Notes: generated from the sequence alone by a model not told the origin. DNA of 64,000 nt from Halapricum hydrolyticum (GCA_025517565.1 JAOPKD010000007.1:90905-154904), one strand, 5' to 3'; shown: positions 7,766 through 16,486, numbered from the stretch's first letter. Numbers and translations are program-made.

Positions 7766-8221
7766 GGCACGTCACAGTCTCAACCCGGTCACTCATCCGA
7801 AACTAATCGTCAAAGAATCGTTCGTCGGGCACACCTAGATGCCCGAACGTAGGCAGAATACGATTAGTACGCTCGCAAATGGGTCGCCTCGGTGAAGACC
7901 TATCTTGTAATGAACGCCGGGGGTACGAACGGCTCGAACTTCAGAACGGCAACTCGGCCTCCCCTCCCTTTAAGCAGTCCTATACCCGTGATTTCAGAGA
8001 TAGGTTCATCCGCTACCACGGAACTGTCTACAGGATCGAAACACTGCTGACGGCCACGACGTCACCTCGACCGATCACCAAGCAGTTGTGCTCCTGATAG
8101 CAGTATTGGGAGGATCTTCTCCTTTTCAACCGGTGCGTGGTGTGATATCCTCACGTTCCTTAATGGCGCACCATCTATCCGATCGTCAGGAGGGCCTTCT
8201 TGTCGCGTTCGGCTCCGTTTG
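7766..8221. other. Non-coding stretch in the insertion cluster
   Basis: No convincing gene is visible. A 72-codon frame at 7879-8097 (plus strand) has no recognisable motif, no good upstream box and mixed composition, and may be debris of a former gene. A short inverted repeat GGTGCG...CGCACC lies near 8133-8174, upstream of the lipoprotein stop. The rest appears to be relic sequence between the IS6 fragment and the lipoprotein. Confidence 0.4.
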
Positions 8222-8623
8222 TCAATCGTTATCGACCAGTTGCAGCACGTAATAGTCACCCTCGTACGAGACAAGGGTCCCACTCCTCTCTACGTCGTCG
8301 GGGGCACTCGGGTACTCTTGAATCACCGACTGGACGCGTTCAAGTGCCGTCTCGTTCTGAATCTCGACCGTGCTGGACTCGCCCGACGTAGCAGCTGCTT
8401 CTAGAGCCTGAGTCACGTAGTCATTTTCCGTATCGCCGTTGGGGTAGGTGACCGGCTCTTCGGGGTTTAGGTCGCGATCGATCGGGATGGCGAGAATCTC
8501 GCCGGACGGCCAGGTCGTCGTCCGCTCTGTTGTTGTTTCGTCCTCGCTGGAGGAGGCACAGCCAGCGAGCCCCGCAATTCCAGCACCTACGAGTGTTGCC
8601 AGGACCGTCCGCCTTGTTTCCAT
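8222..8623 (-). CDS. Tat-dependent lipoprotein of unknown function
   Basis: A 133-residue protein beginning METRRTVLATLVGAGIAGLAGC: twin arginine, hydrophobic stretch and a haloarchaeal lipobox ending in LAGC, so it is probably exported by Tat and lipid-anchored at Cys22. A Ser/Thr/Glu-rich linker (ASSSEDETTTERTTT) follows, then an acidic globular part of about 90 residues with no motif that I recognise. It is separated from the IS6/IS5 nest by about 40 bp of A/T-rich DNA that holds its promoter (TTATTAAGTTATA on the minus strand). It may be cargo of the same island as the protease. Confidence 0.7.
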   Translation of the reverse strand: METRRTVLATLVGAGIAGLAGCASSSEDETTTERTTTWPSGEILAIPIDRDLNPEEPVTYPNGDTENDYVTQALEAAATSGESSTVEIQNETALERVQSVIQEYPSAPDDVERSGTLVSYEGDYYVLQLVDND

Positions 8624-8673
8624 AGATTTGGTTTAATAGATATAACTTAATAAATTTTTGGGACCTTGTTTAG

Positions 8674-9366
8674 CATCTTGTTAACTTTGGCATCGGTTCC
8701 ACCAGACGGCGAACGCTTCGAGCCAGGACTCAGCTGTCGCGGGCTCGACGTGGCTGAACGTATTTGAGAACGAGGATGTTCTCCGTTTTACCTCGTGAAA
8801 GATACGTTCGACACTATTCCAATTTCCGTGGCGACGGATATGAAATCGGAGTCCGAGTCGCGACAGTGCCGCCTGGAGGTGGTCAGCATCGTCGATGAGA
8901 AACACCGCATCGTCGATGTCGTGTTTCTCACGGAGTTCACGCAGAAACACGAGTGTTAGACCTGAGTTCGTCGTTGGAAACAGACGTACGTGGAGGAATT
9001 CGTTGGTCTTGGGATCGACGGCGGCGTACAGCCAGTAGCGCTCGGTCCCGAGTTGAATTACCGTCTCGTCGAGCGCAACGTAATTCGAGGATCTCGTTCC
9101 TGTTGGCTGTAGATCAGCCTTTTTCACCCAGTTATGGATGGCGGTTCGACTGCGTTGGACACCCAACCTCTCAAGATGTTGTTTGGTATTCGAAAGCGAT
9201 AAGCCAGCCAGATGCAACTGAATACCCACTTCAACGATCTCCTCGGGTGTCCGCTCTCGCTCCATAAACTCCAAATGAATCCAGTCACTATCTCCACCGA
9301 GGCGGTCAATTTCGGGCATAGATCATTCGAAACTCCGACCGCCTCACCCTTATCTTAACACGATGC
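8674..9366 (-). mobile_element. IS6-family insertion sequence (about 693 bp)
   Basis: The ends are CATCTTGTTAA (from 8674) and TTAACACGATGC (to 9366), an imperfect inverted repeat. The 8-bp sequence TTGTTTAG is found directly outside both ends, at 8666-8673 and 9367-9374, the duplication size usual for IS6 elements; because a C also precedes both copies, the exact boundary is uncertain by one base. Removing it restores the terminal repeat of the IS5-family element. Confidence 0.85.
8681..9319 (-). CDS. IS6-family DDE transposase
   Basis: A 212-residue transposase of IS6 type: a short N-terminal helix-turn-helix part (EEIVEVGIQLHLAGLSLSNT), then the catalytic core with Asp in YVALDETVIQ, Asp in VFLIDDADHL and Glu in NWNSVERIFHEVKRRT. 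The length is typical of haloarchaeal IS6 transposases and the frame is intact. The stop codon overlaps the right terminal repeat. A decayed copy of its 3' end is present about 1 kb away at 7688-7765. Confidence 0.92.
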   Translation of the reverse strand: MPEIDRLGGDSDWIHLEFMERERTPEEIVEVGIQLHLAGLSLSNTKQHLERLGVQRSRTAIHNWVKKADLQPTGTRSSNYVALDETVIQLGTERYWLYAAVDPKTNEFLHVRLFPTTNSGLTLVFLRELREKHDIDDAVFLIDDADHLQAALSRLGLRFHIRRHGNWNSVERIFHEVKRRTSSFSNTFSHVEPATAESWLEAFAVWWNRCQS

Positions 9367-9384
9367 TTGTTTAGACGCGTAAAT

Positions 9385-10245
9385 TCACGGTCGCGAGTGG
9401 CTGACGCTGAGTTCGATGTTTCTGACAGCGCATTTCAGGACGAGTTCGCGGAACTGACCGAACCAGGTTCGAGCTCGAACAATCTCACCGTATTTGCGGC
9501 GCAGCGCGAAAAATGTGGATTCGGCGTTCGAGCGTTGATGGTAGATCGTATCATCTTGCAAGAGATTGTTCGCGATGCCATGCCAGCCAAATTCGCGGTG
9601 CTTTATCACCGGTTTGACGCCTTCTGCACGCAATCTTTGGCGAAGGAGCCACCAGTCGTAGCCTTTGTCAGCAGTAAGAATGTTCAGTTTGTCGAGATTC
9701 CGTTTCACCATTTGCCAGCCAATCTTGGAGTCGTGCGGTTGTTTCATCGAGCAATGTATATCTAGGATCGCACCAGTCTTGCAATCGCTGAGGATCGTCG
9801 TTTTCACGGCCTCGAAGGTGTAGTTCGTCCGTTTTACGTAGTGTTGGCTGGCAGCGACCCGATCCATGCCGGTTGCGTCGATTGCCTGAACATCACCGAG
9901 ATCGTGCAATTCCGCCGACAGCCGCAGCAGGACGCGCCAGATCCGCATTTCCAGATCCTGCTTGCGCGTACACACGGTCGTGAAATCAGGCAGATTAGCC
10001 ACCTCTAGGTCGAGTTTGGCGACAATTCCATGCATTTCGTGAAGCACGTCCAGCAGCCGCCGATACGTGTGATCTAAGTACTCGCGGAGGCCGTGAATCG
10101 CCACGATCACCCAGTCTGCGTAGCCATTTCCACCTTCTTCGAACGCTGGATCTGGCTCGCCGACGACGGCTTTTTGAGCAAGCGAGACAACCCGTTCAGT
10201 GAAGCGGCTGAGTTTGCTGGACACAAACTCCTCTTCCCGCTTCAC
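9385..10245 (-). CDS. IS5-family transposase
   Basis: A 286-residue DDE transposase. The first Asp is in VQAIDATGMDR, the second in ILTADKGYDWW, and the C-terminal motif is YHQRSNAESTFFALRRK with Glu. The N-terminal half is the usual helical DNA-binding region of haloarchaeal IS5 elements. The frame is complete. The downstream end of the element has been split by an IS6 insertion that lies beyond the stop codon, so the protein itself is unaffected, but the broken terminal repeat may block movement of this copy. It could still act in trans on the MITE at 4907-5046. Confidence 0.9.
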   Translation of the reverse strand: MKREEEFVSSKLSRFTERVVSLAQKAVVGEPDPAFEEGGNGYADWVIVAIHGLREYLDHTYRRLLDVLHEMHGIVAKLDLEVANLPDFTTVCTRKQDLEMRIWRVLLRLSAELHDLGDVQAIDATGMDRVAASQHYVKRTNYTFEAVKTTILSDCKTGAILDIHCSMKQPHDSKIGWQMVKRNLDKLNILTADKGYDWWLLRQRLRAEGVKPVIKHREFGWHGIANNLLQDDTIYHQRSNAESTFFALRRKYGEIVRARTWFGQFRELVLKCAVRNIELSVSHSRP

Positions 10246-10464
10246 TCCCTAGTAAGTTAGACATTTAGCCGCTCTTACTAGCGTCTAAACACGGCCGATG
10301 ACTGCTGTATCGGCTCGCCGGCTCGGTCGCCCGATGGTGGGCGATTGATCCAGCACAGGCGCGCCGCAGTCGCTATCACTCGCTTCCGCATCGGTATCTC
10401 GCTCGATCGGGCCGGGGCTGCCGAGGTCCGGGGACATATACGCCTCGGAGTGTTACAACCAGGC

Positions 10465-10878
10465 ATGTCCGATTCCGATTCGATCGATGACCTGCCGGGC
10501 ACCGACGAGGAGTGGCGTGAGCTGCTGACCGAAGAAGAGTATCACATCCTGCGCGAGCGCGGTACGGAGCCGAAGTTCAGCGGCGACCTGCTCGACGTCG
10601 ACGACGACGGCGTGTTCCGGTGTGCTGGCTGTGGCGAACCGCTCTTCGACGCGGATTCGAAGTTCGACTCCGGGCACGGCTGGCCGAGTTTCTACGACGT
10701 CGTCGAAGAGGGCAACGTCGAAACAGAACTCGACACGCGCCACGGGATGCAACGGACGGAGGTTGTCTGTGCGAGCTGTGGCGGCCACCTCGGTCACGTC
10801 TTCGAGGACGGCCCCGACCCGACCGGCAAGCGCTACTGTATCAACTCGGCGGCGCTGGATTTCGACCCGGACGAATAG
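10465..10878 (+). CDS. msrB: Peptide-methionine (R)-S-oxide reductase
   Basis: A 137-residue MsrB, which repairs the R form of methionine sulfoxide in proteins. The ATG at 10465 is preferred over an upstream in-frame start because MSDSDSIDDLPGTDEEWRE begins the domain properly. Zinc is bound by Cys53/Cys56 (CAGC) and Cys102/Cys105 (CASC). The catalytic Cys125 lies in RYCINSAALDF, and SGHGWPSF is the substrate-pocket motif. A TATA-like ACATATACG lies about 30 bp upstream. Confidence 0.95.
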   Translation: MSDSDSIDDLPGTDEEWRELLTEEEYHILRERGTEPKFSGDLLDVDDDGVFRCAGCGEPLFDADSKFDSGHGWPSFYDVVEEGNVETELDTRHGMQRTEVVCASCGGHLGHVFEDGPDPTGKRYCINSAALDFDPDE

Positions 10879-10933
10879 CGAGCCTGGCCCGAGCACCGGA
10901 ACGCTTTTTGTGCTATTCGGGGAGTTTTGAGAC

Positions 10934-11686
10934 GTGTCTATGGACGACTCGGAGGACGAGCCGTTGTTCGACCCGCGGATAACGAGTTACAACTGGCTGG
11001 CCGGCGTGCTCGGTGGCGTCTGGACGTTCATCGTCGGCTATCTCGTGATGAGCGTCGTCGCGCTCCTCCCCGACGGACCATCAGAGGGTGCGGATCCAGG
11101 GACGGTCCTCTCGGAACTCGGCCGAATATTCTATGCTGCTCACAACGTAGCGCTCGAAGTCCGGACGATCAAAGACGACGTCACGTTCATCGACAGCGGC
11201 CTCACGATCGATTCGTCTCAGATCCGGCCAACGGAGACGGTGATCGTCGACGTGGGCAGCACTCAGCCGCTGACGATCCTCGGTGACAACGCCGATCAGG
11301 TCGTTCCGCTCAATCTCGGCCGGTTCCGAGAGCCGCTCCAGTACGCTCAGGACAAGCCGGAACTGCTGTACTATCTCGTCCCGATCGTCGTGCTCGTCGT
11401 CGCCGGAGCCGTTCTCGCTTCTCTCACGCTCGACGATACCGCGTCGATACACGAAGCCGTCCTGCCGGCGATCGGACTCTCGGTCGGGTATACGGGCGTG
11501 GCGATCCTTGGGACGTTCTTCGCCGGGCTCGAGCTGGTGGACGGTGCGATCCTGATTGCCCCGAGTCTCGGGCAGACGGTCGTGTTCGCGCTGGCCTACA
11601 GTCTCCTCTGCGGGCTTGTCGGGAGCTATCTGATCGGGCTCTGGCGCGATCGCGACGTCCAGATCGGGGCACTGCTCGATCGGTGA
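10934..11686 (+). CDS. Integral membrane protein, unknown function
   Basis: A 250-residue protein with a soluble N-terminal stub (DDSEDEPLFDPRITSYNW), one helix at about residues 23-45, an external domain of about 90 residues, and three or four helices in the C-terminal half (from about residue 140). The start is GTG at 10934; an ATG two codons later (10940) is equally likely. No catalytic motif is seen. It belongs to a type of haloarchaeal membrane protein with no known function. It lies 55 bp after msrB on the same strand. Confidence 0.65.
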   Translation: MSMDDSEDEPLFDPRITSYNWLAGVLGGVWTFIVGYLVMSVVALLPDGPSEGADPGTVLSELGRIFYAAHNVALEVRTIKDDVTFIDSGLTIDSSQIRPTETVIVDVGSTQPLTILGDNADQVVPLNLGRFREPLQYAQDKPELLYYLVPIVVLVVAGAVLASLTLDDTASIHEAVLPAIGLSVGYTGVAILGTFFAGLELVDGAILIAPSLGQTVVFALAYSLLCGLVGSYLIGLWRDRDVQIGALLDR

Positions 11687-11761
11687 CCTCGATCCAGACC
11701 GTCCAGTGTGCCCCACGTTGCCGAGCGGTGGGCTTTTGCTGGATCCGGCCGGAACGAGAGT

Positions 11762-12577
11762 ATGGACGAGGGCGAGCCGACGATCTTGCTAACGAACGAC
11801 GATGGGATCGAAACTACCGGGTTTCGAGCACTCTACGACGCACTGACGGACGTCGGAGAGGTAGTTGCGGTCGCACCCGACAGCGACCAGAGTGCGGTCG
11901 GGCGCGCGCTGTCGGAGTCGGTCACGGTCACCGAGCACGAACTCGGGTATGCGGTCGCCGGGACGCCGGCGGACTGCGTCGTCGCTGGCGTGGAAGCGCT
12001 GGTTCCCGACGTCGACCTCGTGGTCTCCGGCTGTAACGACGGGGCGAACCTCGGCGCATACGTCCTTGGTCGGTCTGGAACCGTCAGTGCGGCCGTCGAG
12101 GCTGCCTTTTTCGACGTGCCCGCGATCGCCGTCTCGATGTACATTCCGGTTCGAGAGGACGTCACGTTCGAGACGATCACGGCGGAGTACGAGGCCTACG
12201 GCGAGGCGACGCGGGCTGCCGCCTATCTTGCGGAACACGCCCTCGACGCGGGCGTGTTCGAGTATGCCGACTACCTGAACGTCAACGCGCCGATGGCTGG
12301 CGGAGAACACGGCCCGCTCAACGACGGCGAGCACGCACCGCTTGCGATCACGGAACCGTCGAAAGTGTATCAGATGGACGCCGTCCGGGACGGCAAAGAA
12401 GTCCAGCTTTACGATCGGATCTGGGAGCAGATGGCCGACGGCAATCTGCCCGACGCGGACGGAACTGACCGACGGGCCGTCGTCGACGGCAAGGTCAGCG
12501 TCTCCCCACTGACTGCCCCCCACACGAGTGAACATCACGAAGCGCTGGACGCGCTAGCGGAAACGTATCCAGTGTGA
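11762..12577 (+). CDS. surE: 5'/3'-nucleotidase SurE
   Basis: A 271-residue SurE-family nucleotidase that removes phosphate from nucleoside monophosphates. The metal-binding LLTNDDG lies at residues 9-15 and the second site in VVSGCNDGANLGAYVLGRSGTV. The ATG at 11762 (MDEGEPTILL) places the motif at the family position; the longer upstream frame is not expected to be coding. The length is normal for the family. It stands as a single gene between a membrane protein and an acidic small protein. Confidence 0.93.
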   Translation: MDEGEPTILLTNDDGIETTGFRALYDALTDVGEVVAVAPDSDQSAVGRALSESVTVTEHELGYAVAGTPADCVVAGVEALVPDVDLVVSGCNDGANLGAYVLGRSGTVSAAVEAAFFDVPAIAVSMYIPVREDVTFETITAEYEAYGEATRAAAYLAEHALDAGVFEYADYLNVNAPMAGGEHGPLNDGEHAPLAITEPSKVYQMDAVRDGKEVQLYDRIWEQMADGNLPDADGTDRRAVVDGKVSVSPLTAPHTSEHHEALDALAETYPV

Positions 12578-12676
12578 AAACGAACGCACCCGCCAGTGGG
12601 AACCGGCTGACGTGACCTCGGAAGCGCCGGACTCGCTGGCAGAACCTGTATGGCGATCGTCCACCGTCGCGGCCGT

Positions 12677-12850
12677 CTAGTCTTTCATCTGCTCGAGTTT
12701 ATCCAGCAGCTCGTCCTGATCCGCTTCGGATTCGAAGCTGACGCGCCCGTCGTGGTCGTTGTCGTGGACGTTGATAGCTTCGTCTTCGTCGTAGTCGGCG
12801 TCGCTTTGCTGGTTCTCCTGCTCGGATTCGTCGTAACTACCAAAGCCCAT
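12677..12850 (-). CDS. Small acidic DUF5786-type protein
   Basis: A 57-residue protein from the ATG at 12850, starting MGFGSYDESEQENQ, the characteristic beginning of the DUF5786 family of haloarchaea. It is very acidic, with VHDNDHDGRVSFESE in the middle and an amphipathic C-terminal helix (DQDELLDKLEQMKD). Longer in-frame starts (up to 12946) would add residues that do not resemble the family and would overlap the promoter of the divergent carbonic anhydrase. The function is unknown. Confidence 0.75.
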   Translation of the reverse strand: MGFGSYDESEQENQQSDADYDEDEAINVHDNDHDGRVSFESEADQDELLDKLEQMKD

Positions 12851-12971
12851 CGTATCTATCATTGGGGCCGGCACGCGGAAAAGCAGTGTGGCTTCACCGT
12901 ATCCGTGAGTGAGAATCTCTTTCAATGTGACAGCCGATAACCTCAATGTCTACCCGCATTTCGATCTCCGT

Positions 12972-13658
12972 ATGGATCAGACAGTCTTCGAACTCCTGGA
13001 GCGCAATCGCGAGCACGCCGAGACGTTCGACACGCGTTTCGACGACGTCCAGGACGGGCAGCGACCGGATGCGGTCACCGTCTGCTGTTCGGACTCGCGG
13101 GTCCTACAGGACCAGATGTGGGGCAACGAGCGGCCGGGACAACTCTTTACGTGTGCCAACATCGGCAACCGGGTTATCCAGCAGACTGCCGATGGCGAGG
13201 TCGTCTCCGGCGACGTGCTCTATCCGATCGCCCACACTGGCACCGAAGTCGCGATCGTCGTCGGTCACACCGGCTGTGGCGCGGTCACCGCGACCTACGA
13301 TCACTTGATAGACGGGCTATCGGAACCGCCGGGGATCGAACATTCGATCGGACTGCTCGCCCCACATCTCCGGGACGGCGTCGAGACACTACCGGACGGA
13401 CTCGATCGTGACGAAGCGATCAATCGACTCGTCGAGTACAACGTCGACCGGCAGGTCGAGGTACTCCGCGAGAGCGACGACGTCCCCGACTCGGTCACGA
13501 TCGTCGGCGTCGTCTACGACTTCCAGGACATCTACGAGGGTCGGCGTGGAGAGGTCCACGTCGTCAACATCGATGGCACCCGGTCGGTCGAAGCGCTCCG
13601 GACAGACTATCCCGACATCGAAGACCGGATCGACCGTCTCTGGGAATACGAACCGTAG
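12972..13658 (+). CDS. Beta-class carbonic anhydrase
   Basis: A 228-residue beta-carbonic anhydrase interconverting CO2 and bicarbonate. Zinc ligands are Cys39 in CCSDSR (CxDxR motif with Asp41 and Arg43), His99 and Cys102 in GHTGCGAV. The ATG at 12972 (MDQTVFELLERNREH) matches the family start; an earlier ATG at 12909 adds 21 unlikely residues. The middle contains an extra acidic segment (DGLSEPPGIEHSIG), and the C-terminus includes VYDFQDIYEGRRGEVHVVNIDG. The protein is likely cytoplasmic. Confidence 0.9.
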   Translation: MDQTVFELLERNREHAETFDTRFDDVQDGQRPDAVTVCCSDSRVLQDQMWGNERPGQLFTCANIGNRVIQQTADGEVVSGDVLYPIAHTGTEVAIVVGHTGCGAVTATYDHLIDGLSEPPGIEHSIGLLAPHLRDGVETLPDGLDRDEAINRLVEYNVDRQVEVLRESDDVPDSVTIVGVVYDFQDIYEGRRGEVHVVNIDGTRSVEALRTDYPDIEDRIDRLWEYEP

Positions 13659-13802
13659 CTCGGTGACTGCCAGCAGGCGCGGGGGTGTCCGGGTCGTCTC
13701 CGCCCTGACAAACCACTCGATCTATCGTTTGTTTAGGTTTTCGACAGTTTCCGGCAAATATCGATGATTTAATTGAGTGTCGTCGTCAAGCGCGGACGAA
13801 AT

Positions 13803-15167
13803 ATGAGTAATTCAAGCGCAGGGCGTGAGACGTGGTCGACACGTATCGGATTCATACTCGCGGCGGTCGGCAGTGCCGTAGGACTTGGCAACATCTGGCG
13901 GTTCCCCTTCCAGGTCGGCCAGGAAGGCGGCGCCGCGTTCATCGTGATGTATCTCGCCTTCGTGGTACTGATCGGCTTCCCGGCGATGATGGTCGAGTTC
14001 GTCGTCGGACGACAGACGGGACTGAACGCCGTCGGCGGGATTCGTGAGTTCGCTGGCGGGGCGTGGAAGTACCTTGGCGGACTGTTCGTGTTCATCGGAT
14101 TCGTGATCCTCTCGTATTACAGCGTCGTCGGTGGGTGGGTACTTCGATACATCCTCGGCAGCGCAACCGGTGGATACATCGCACAGGGCCCTGGCGAGTA
14201 CTTCGTTCAGATCTCGTCGGGCCTCGACGCGTTGGCTGCTCACGCAGTGTTCATGCTCCTCGTCGTCATCATCGTCGCACTCGGAGTCAAGCAAGGCATC
14301 GAACTCGGCGTGAAGATCATGGTCCCGGCGATCATCGCGATCTTTGCGCTCCTCGCTGTCTACGCGTTCACGCTCCCCGGTGCGGGCGAGGCCTACAGCT
14401 ACTATCTCTCACCCGACCTGGATTACCTCCTCGCAAACTGGCAGAGCATCGTTCCGGCCGCGGCCGGCCAGGGCTTTTTCACGCTCTCGCTTGGGATGGG
14501 TGTGATGATCACCTATGCCTCCTACCTCTCCGAGGACGAGAATCTCGGCATCGACGGCGGGACGATCGTCATCTTCAACACGGGGATTTCCATCCTGACG
14601 GGTCTGATCGTCTTCCCCATCCTCTTCTCGGCCGGCGTCGACCCCGAGACCTCCGGCGCAGGCGCGATCTTCCTGAGTGTCGCTGAAGCACTCGGCAACC
14701 TCCAGTTCGGGCGCATTATCGGCGTCCTCTTCTTCACGACGGTCGCCATCGCCGCCCTCTCTTCGGCGATCAGTCTGATCGAGGTTGTCGTCTCTTACGC
14801 GATCGACGAGTTCGGGATCGCTCGAGAGCGGGCCACGATCCTCATTGGGTCCGCGATTTTCCTCCTCGGTGCCCCTGTCACGATCGACACGGTCATGGTC
14901 GATCTGTACGATATCTTCGCGGCTCAAATCCTGCTGGTTCTGGGTGGTATCCTGCTCGTGACCCTGGTCTCCTGGCTCCACCCTGAAGAAGCAATCGACG
15001 AACTCAGCAAGGGAATTAAATCGTTCTCCGGGATCGATCAGGTGTGGCTGTGGACTGTCCGGATCCCCGTCCTCGTCGTCTTGATCGTCTCTCTGTACCT
15101 GGGTATCGACACCTTCGTCGACTTCCTCACAGGCGACGCGTTCACCGACTTCCTGGCATCGCTGTAG
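13803..15167 (+). CDS. Sodium-dependent transporter, NSS/SNF family
   Basis: A 454-residue membrane protein of the neurotransmitter:sodium symporter family, with about eleven helices. The N-terminal GSAVGLGNIWRFPFQVGQEGG (split here as residues 23-43) holds the family signature, GNIWRFP at residues 29-35, which shapes the sodium and substrate sites. The substrate is probably an amino acid but cannot be read from the sequence. The ATG at 13803 is chosen over one at 13773 because the 10 extra residues are not typical. An A/T-rich promoter region lies at 13730-13770. Confidence 0.92.
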   Translation: MSNSSAGRETWSTRIGFILAAVGSAVGLGNIWRFPFQVGQEGGAAFIVMYLAFVVLIGFPAMMVEFVVGRQTGLNAVGGIREFAGGAWKYLGGLFVFIGFVILSYYSVVGGWVLRYILGSATGGYIAQGPGEYFVQISSGLDALAAHAVFMLLVVIIVALGVKQGIELGVKIMVPAIIAIFALLAVYAFTLPGAGEAYSYYLSPDLDYLLANWQSIVPAAAGQGFFTLSLGMGVMITYASYLSEDENLGIDGGTIVIFNTGISILTGLIVFPILFSAGVDPETSGAGAIFLSVAEALGNLQFGRIIGVLFFTTVAIAALSSAISLIEVVVSYAIDEFGIARERATILIGSAIFLLGAPVTIDTVMVDLYDIFAAQILLVLGGILLVTLVSWLHPEEAIDELSKGIKSFSGIDQVWLWTVRIPVLVVLIVSLYLGIDTFVDFLTGDAFTDFLASL

Positions 15168-15283
15168 GTTTCTCCCCTCCGGTACGGTGACCGGTTTCGC
15201 TCGATCCGACTCCGACCGTTCTCTTCTCAGATCCAAGTCCCCGCGTGACGTATTCGTCGCTCGCGGAGTTGCTCGGAGCAAAA

Positions 15284-15431
15284 CGGTGGGGCTGGGATTT
15301 GAACCGGACCAAGACGTTCCTGCTCGCTCCGCTGCGCGGGCTGCGACTTGCAGGCTTCAAATCCAGCGTATTGTTCGGCGCGGCGCGTCAATGCGCCGCG
15401 CACTCACGGTGGGGCTGGGATTTGAACCGGA
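15284..15431. repeat. Two partial copies of the tRNA-Ser 3' end, downstream of the tRNA
   Basis: CGGTGGGGCTGGGATTTGAA followed by CCGGA occurs at 15284-15308 and 15407-15431. Its first 22 bases are the complement of the T-loop, 3' T-stem and acceptor end of the tRNA-Ser at 15520-15602. The two copies continue with about 50 bp of related sequence (GACGT, CTC-CTCCG-TGCGCG, GGCT-CAAATC), so they form a decayed tandem array with 123 and 113 bp spacing. No integrase gene is nearby. Confidence 0.85.
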
Positions 15432-15519
15432 GCCAGACGTGCTCACTCCGTTGCGCGCGACTGGCAGGGCTCAAATCGCCAGATGCATCGCTCAACGCTC
15501 ACTGTCGTTCGCGTAGAAG

Positions 15520-15602
15520 CGGTGGGGCTGGGATTTGAACCCAGGAGGCTTAACGCCACCTGCTTTCAAGGCAGGCGCAATGGGCCGCTCTGCCACCCCA
15601 CC
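15520..15602 (-). tRNA. tRNA-Ser (anticodon TGA)
   Basis: On the minus strand the acceptor stem GGTGGGG (5' end at 15602) pairs with CCCCACC. The D-arm is GCA...TGC, the anticodon arm CCTGC-CTTGAAA-GCAGG with anticodon TGA, a long variable arm typical of class II tRNA follows, and the T-arm is CTGGG-TTCAAAT-CCCAG. The discriminator is G. It would read serine UCA codons. CCA is not encoded. It sits just upstream of the end of the convergent-side gene at 15629, whose stop is 26 bp away. Confidence 0.95.
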
Positions 15603-15628
15603 GCAGGCGTCTCTTGCGGGCCGGCCAT

Positions 15629-16387
15629 TTAATGGCTGTCGGTTTTCTCGACGCGCAACCCGTCCGCGCCCTCGACTGCATACACCCCGTGCGCTTCGGC
15701 CCACTCGTAGGTCTGTGTCGGATAGATCCGTCCAGCTCGTGCCCTCGCCCGGACGACCGACACGACGGACGCGAGATCCGCTGCCGTCTCGACCGGCTGG
15801 AGCGACGGCACGAAATCCACATCCAGGTCCGCCGCTCGCGCCGCTTCGACCAGCGACGTCACTGCGGGCGGATCGTACGCCCCGTCGAAGTCGATCGACT
15901 CCCCGAACCCCGCGTACCCGACGCGGCCGCCCGGTCCCGGCGAGAGGACGACGGGACTCCGCCGGAGCTTCATCGACGTCGAGTCGATCCCCTGGCGAGT
16001 CACCAGCGGGACTGCCGGCTCGAGGACGTGGACGCTGCCCTCCTCTTCAGTCTCCAGCAAGTGCGTCACGGTATTGCCGACCCGGGCCGCGAAGGAACTC
16101 CCGACCTGGACCTCGTATCGGACGTCGTCCGGCTTCTCGACGGCCTCGGAGACGACCGTTTCGAGTCGGCCCTTCGGAGACACGTCGGCATCGACGTCGA
16201 GGTGCTCCCGCGGCCGGTAGTTGACGAGCAGCTGTCCGCTGGCGGCCTCGGCTGCCTGGACGATATCCGACAGCATCGCCTCGTACAGCGAGACGACCTC
16301 CTCCGCGTCGAGCGGCGTGGTTTCGGCGATTCGGCGGCCGACGACGCCCTCGACCGGCGGGTCCGCGAGCACGACGAGTGTGGTCAT
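15629..16387 (-). CDS. Glycosyltransferase-fold (DUF2064-like) protein
   Basis: A 252-residue protein started at the ATG at 16387 (MTTLVVLADPPVEGVVGRRI). The N-terminus has the pattern of the DUF2064/TIGR04282 group, nucleotidyltransferase-like proteins beginning with hydrophobic strand, A-x-P-x-x-G, then R-x-A/I, and a helix ending in Y-x-A-M-L-x-D. The usual Lys-Thr before the Arg is changed to Val-Gly-Arg. The rest includes a conserved-looking FAARVGNTVTHLLE segment. It may be an inactive or specialised NTP transferase. Promoter A/T elements are not obvious because a divergent gene starts 100 bp away. Confidence 0.6.
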   Translation of the reverse strand: MTTLVVLADPPVEGVVGRRIAETTPLDAEEVVSLYEAMLSDIVQAAEAASGQLLVNYRPREHLDVDADVSPKGRLETVVSEAVEKPDDVRYEVQVGSSFAARVGNTVTHLLETEEEGSVHVLEPAVPLVTRQGIDSTSMKLRRSPVVLSPGPGGRVGYAGFGESIDFDGAYDPPAVTSLVEAARAADLDVDFVPSLQPVETAADLASVVSVVRARARAGRIYPTQTYEWAEAHGVYAVEGADGLRVEKTDSH

Positions 16388-16486
16388 ACCCGTTCTCGGA
16401 CCGGCCCGGCCTTGAACGTCGCGCTTGCGGCCGTGTCCCCGCTCGCGAGGCCAAAGCATTTGCAACTGTGTCCGGTGTCAACACGT

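Larger units (their letters stand above)
8661..10296 (-). mobile_element. IS5-family element interrupted by an IS6-family element
   Basis: The outer ends are GGACCTTGTTTAG (8661-8673), whose continuation ACGCG is found at 9375, and GCGTCTAAACACGGCC (10281-10296). With the inner IS6 element and one copy of the short duplication removed, the element is about 934 bp and its ends agree at 14 of 16 positions (GRCCKTGTTTAGACGC). One transposase gene (9385-10245) fills it. No target duplication flanking the outer element was recognised. Confidence 0.8.

Noticed and set aside
7581..7796. N-terminal extension of the protease frame to 7796
   Set aside because: It reads through the 15-bp repeats and the IS6 relic, giving repeats of Tyr-Leu-Leu-Phe-Ile; the promoter position and Tat signal support the later start.
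7879..8097. 72-codon frame as a gene
   Set aside because: No motif, weak promoter context and location in insertion debris.
9361..10300. CGATG on both sides of the IS5 part as a target duplication
   Set aside because: The left copy belongs to the end of the inserted IS6 element, so the match is coincidental.
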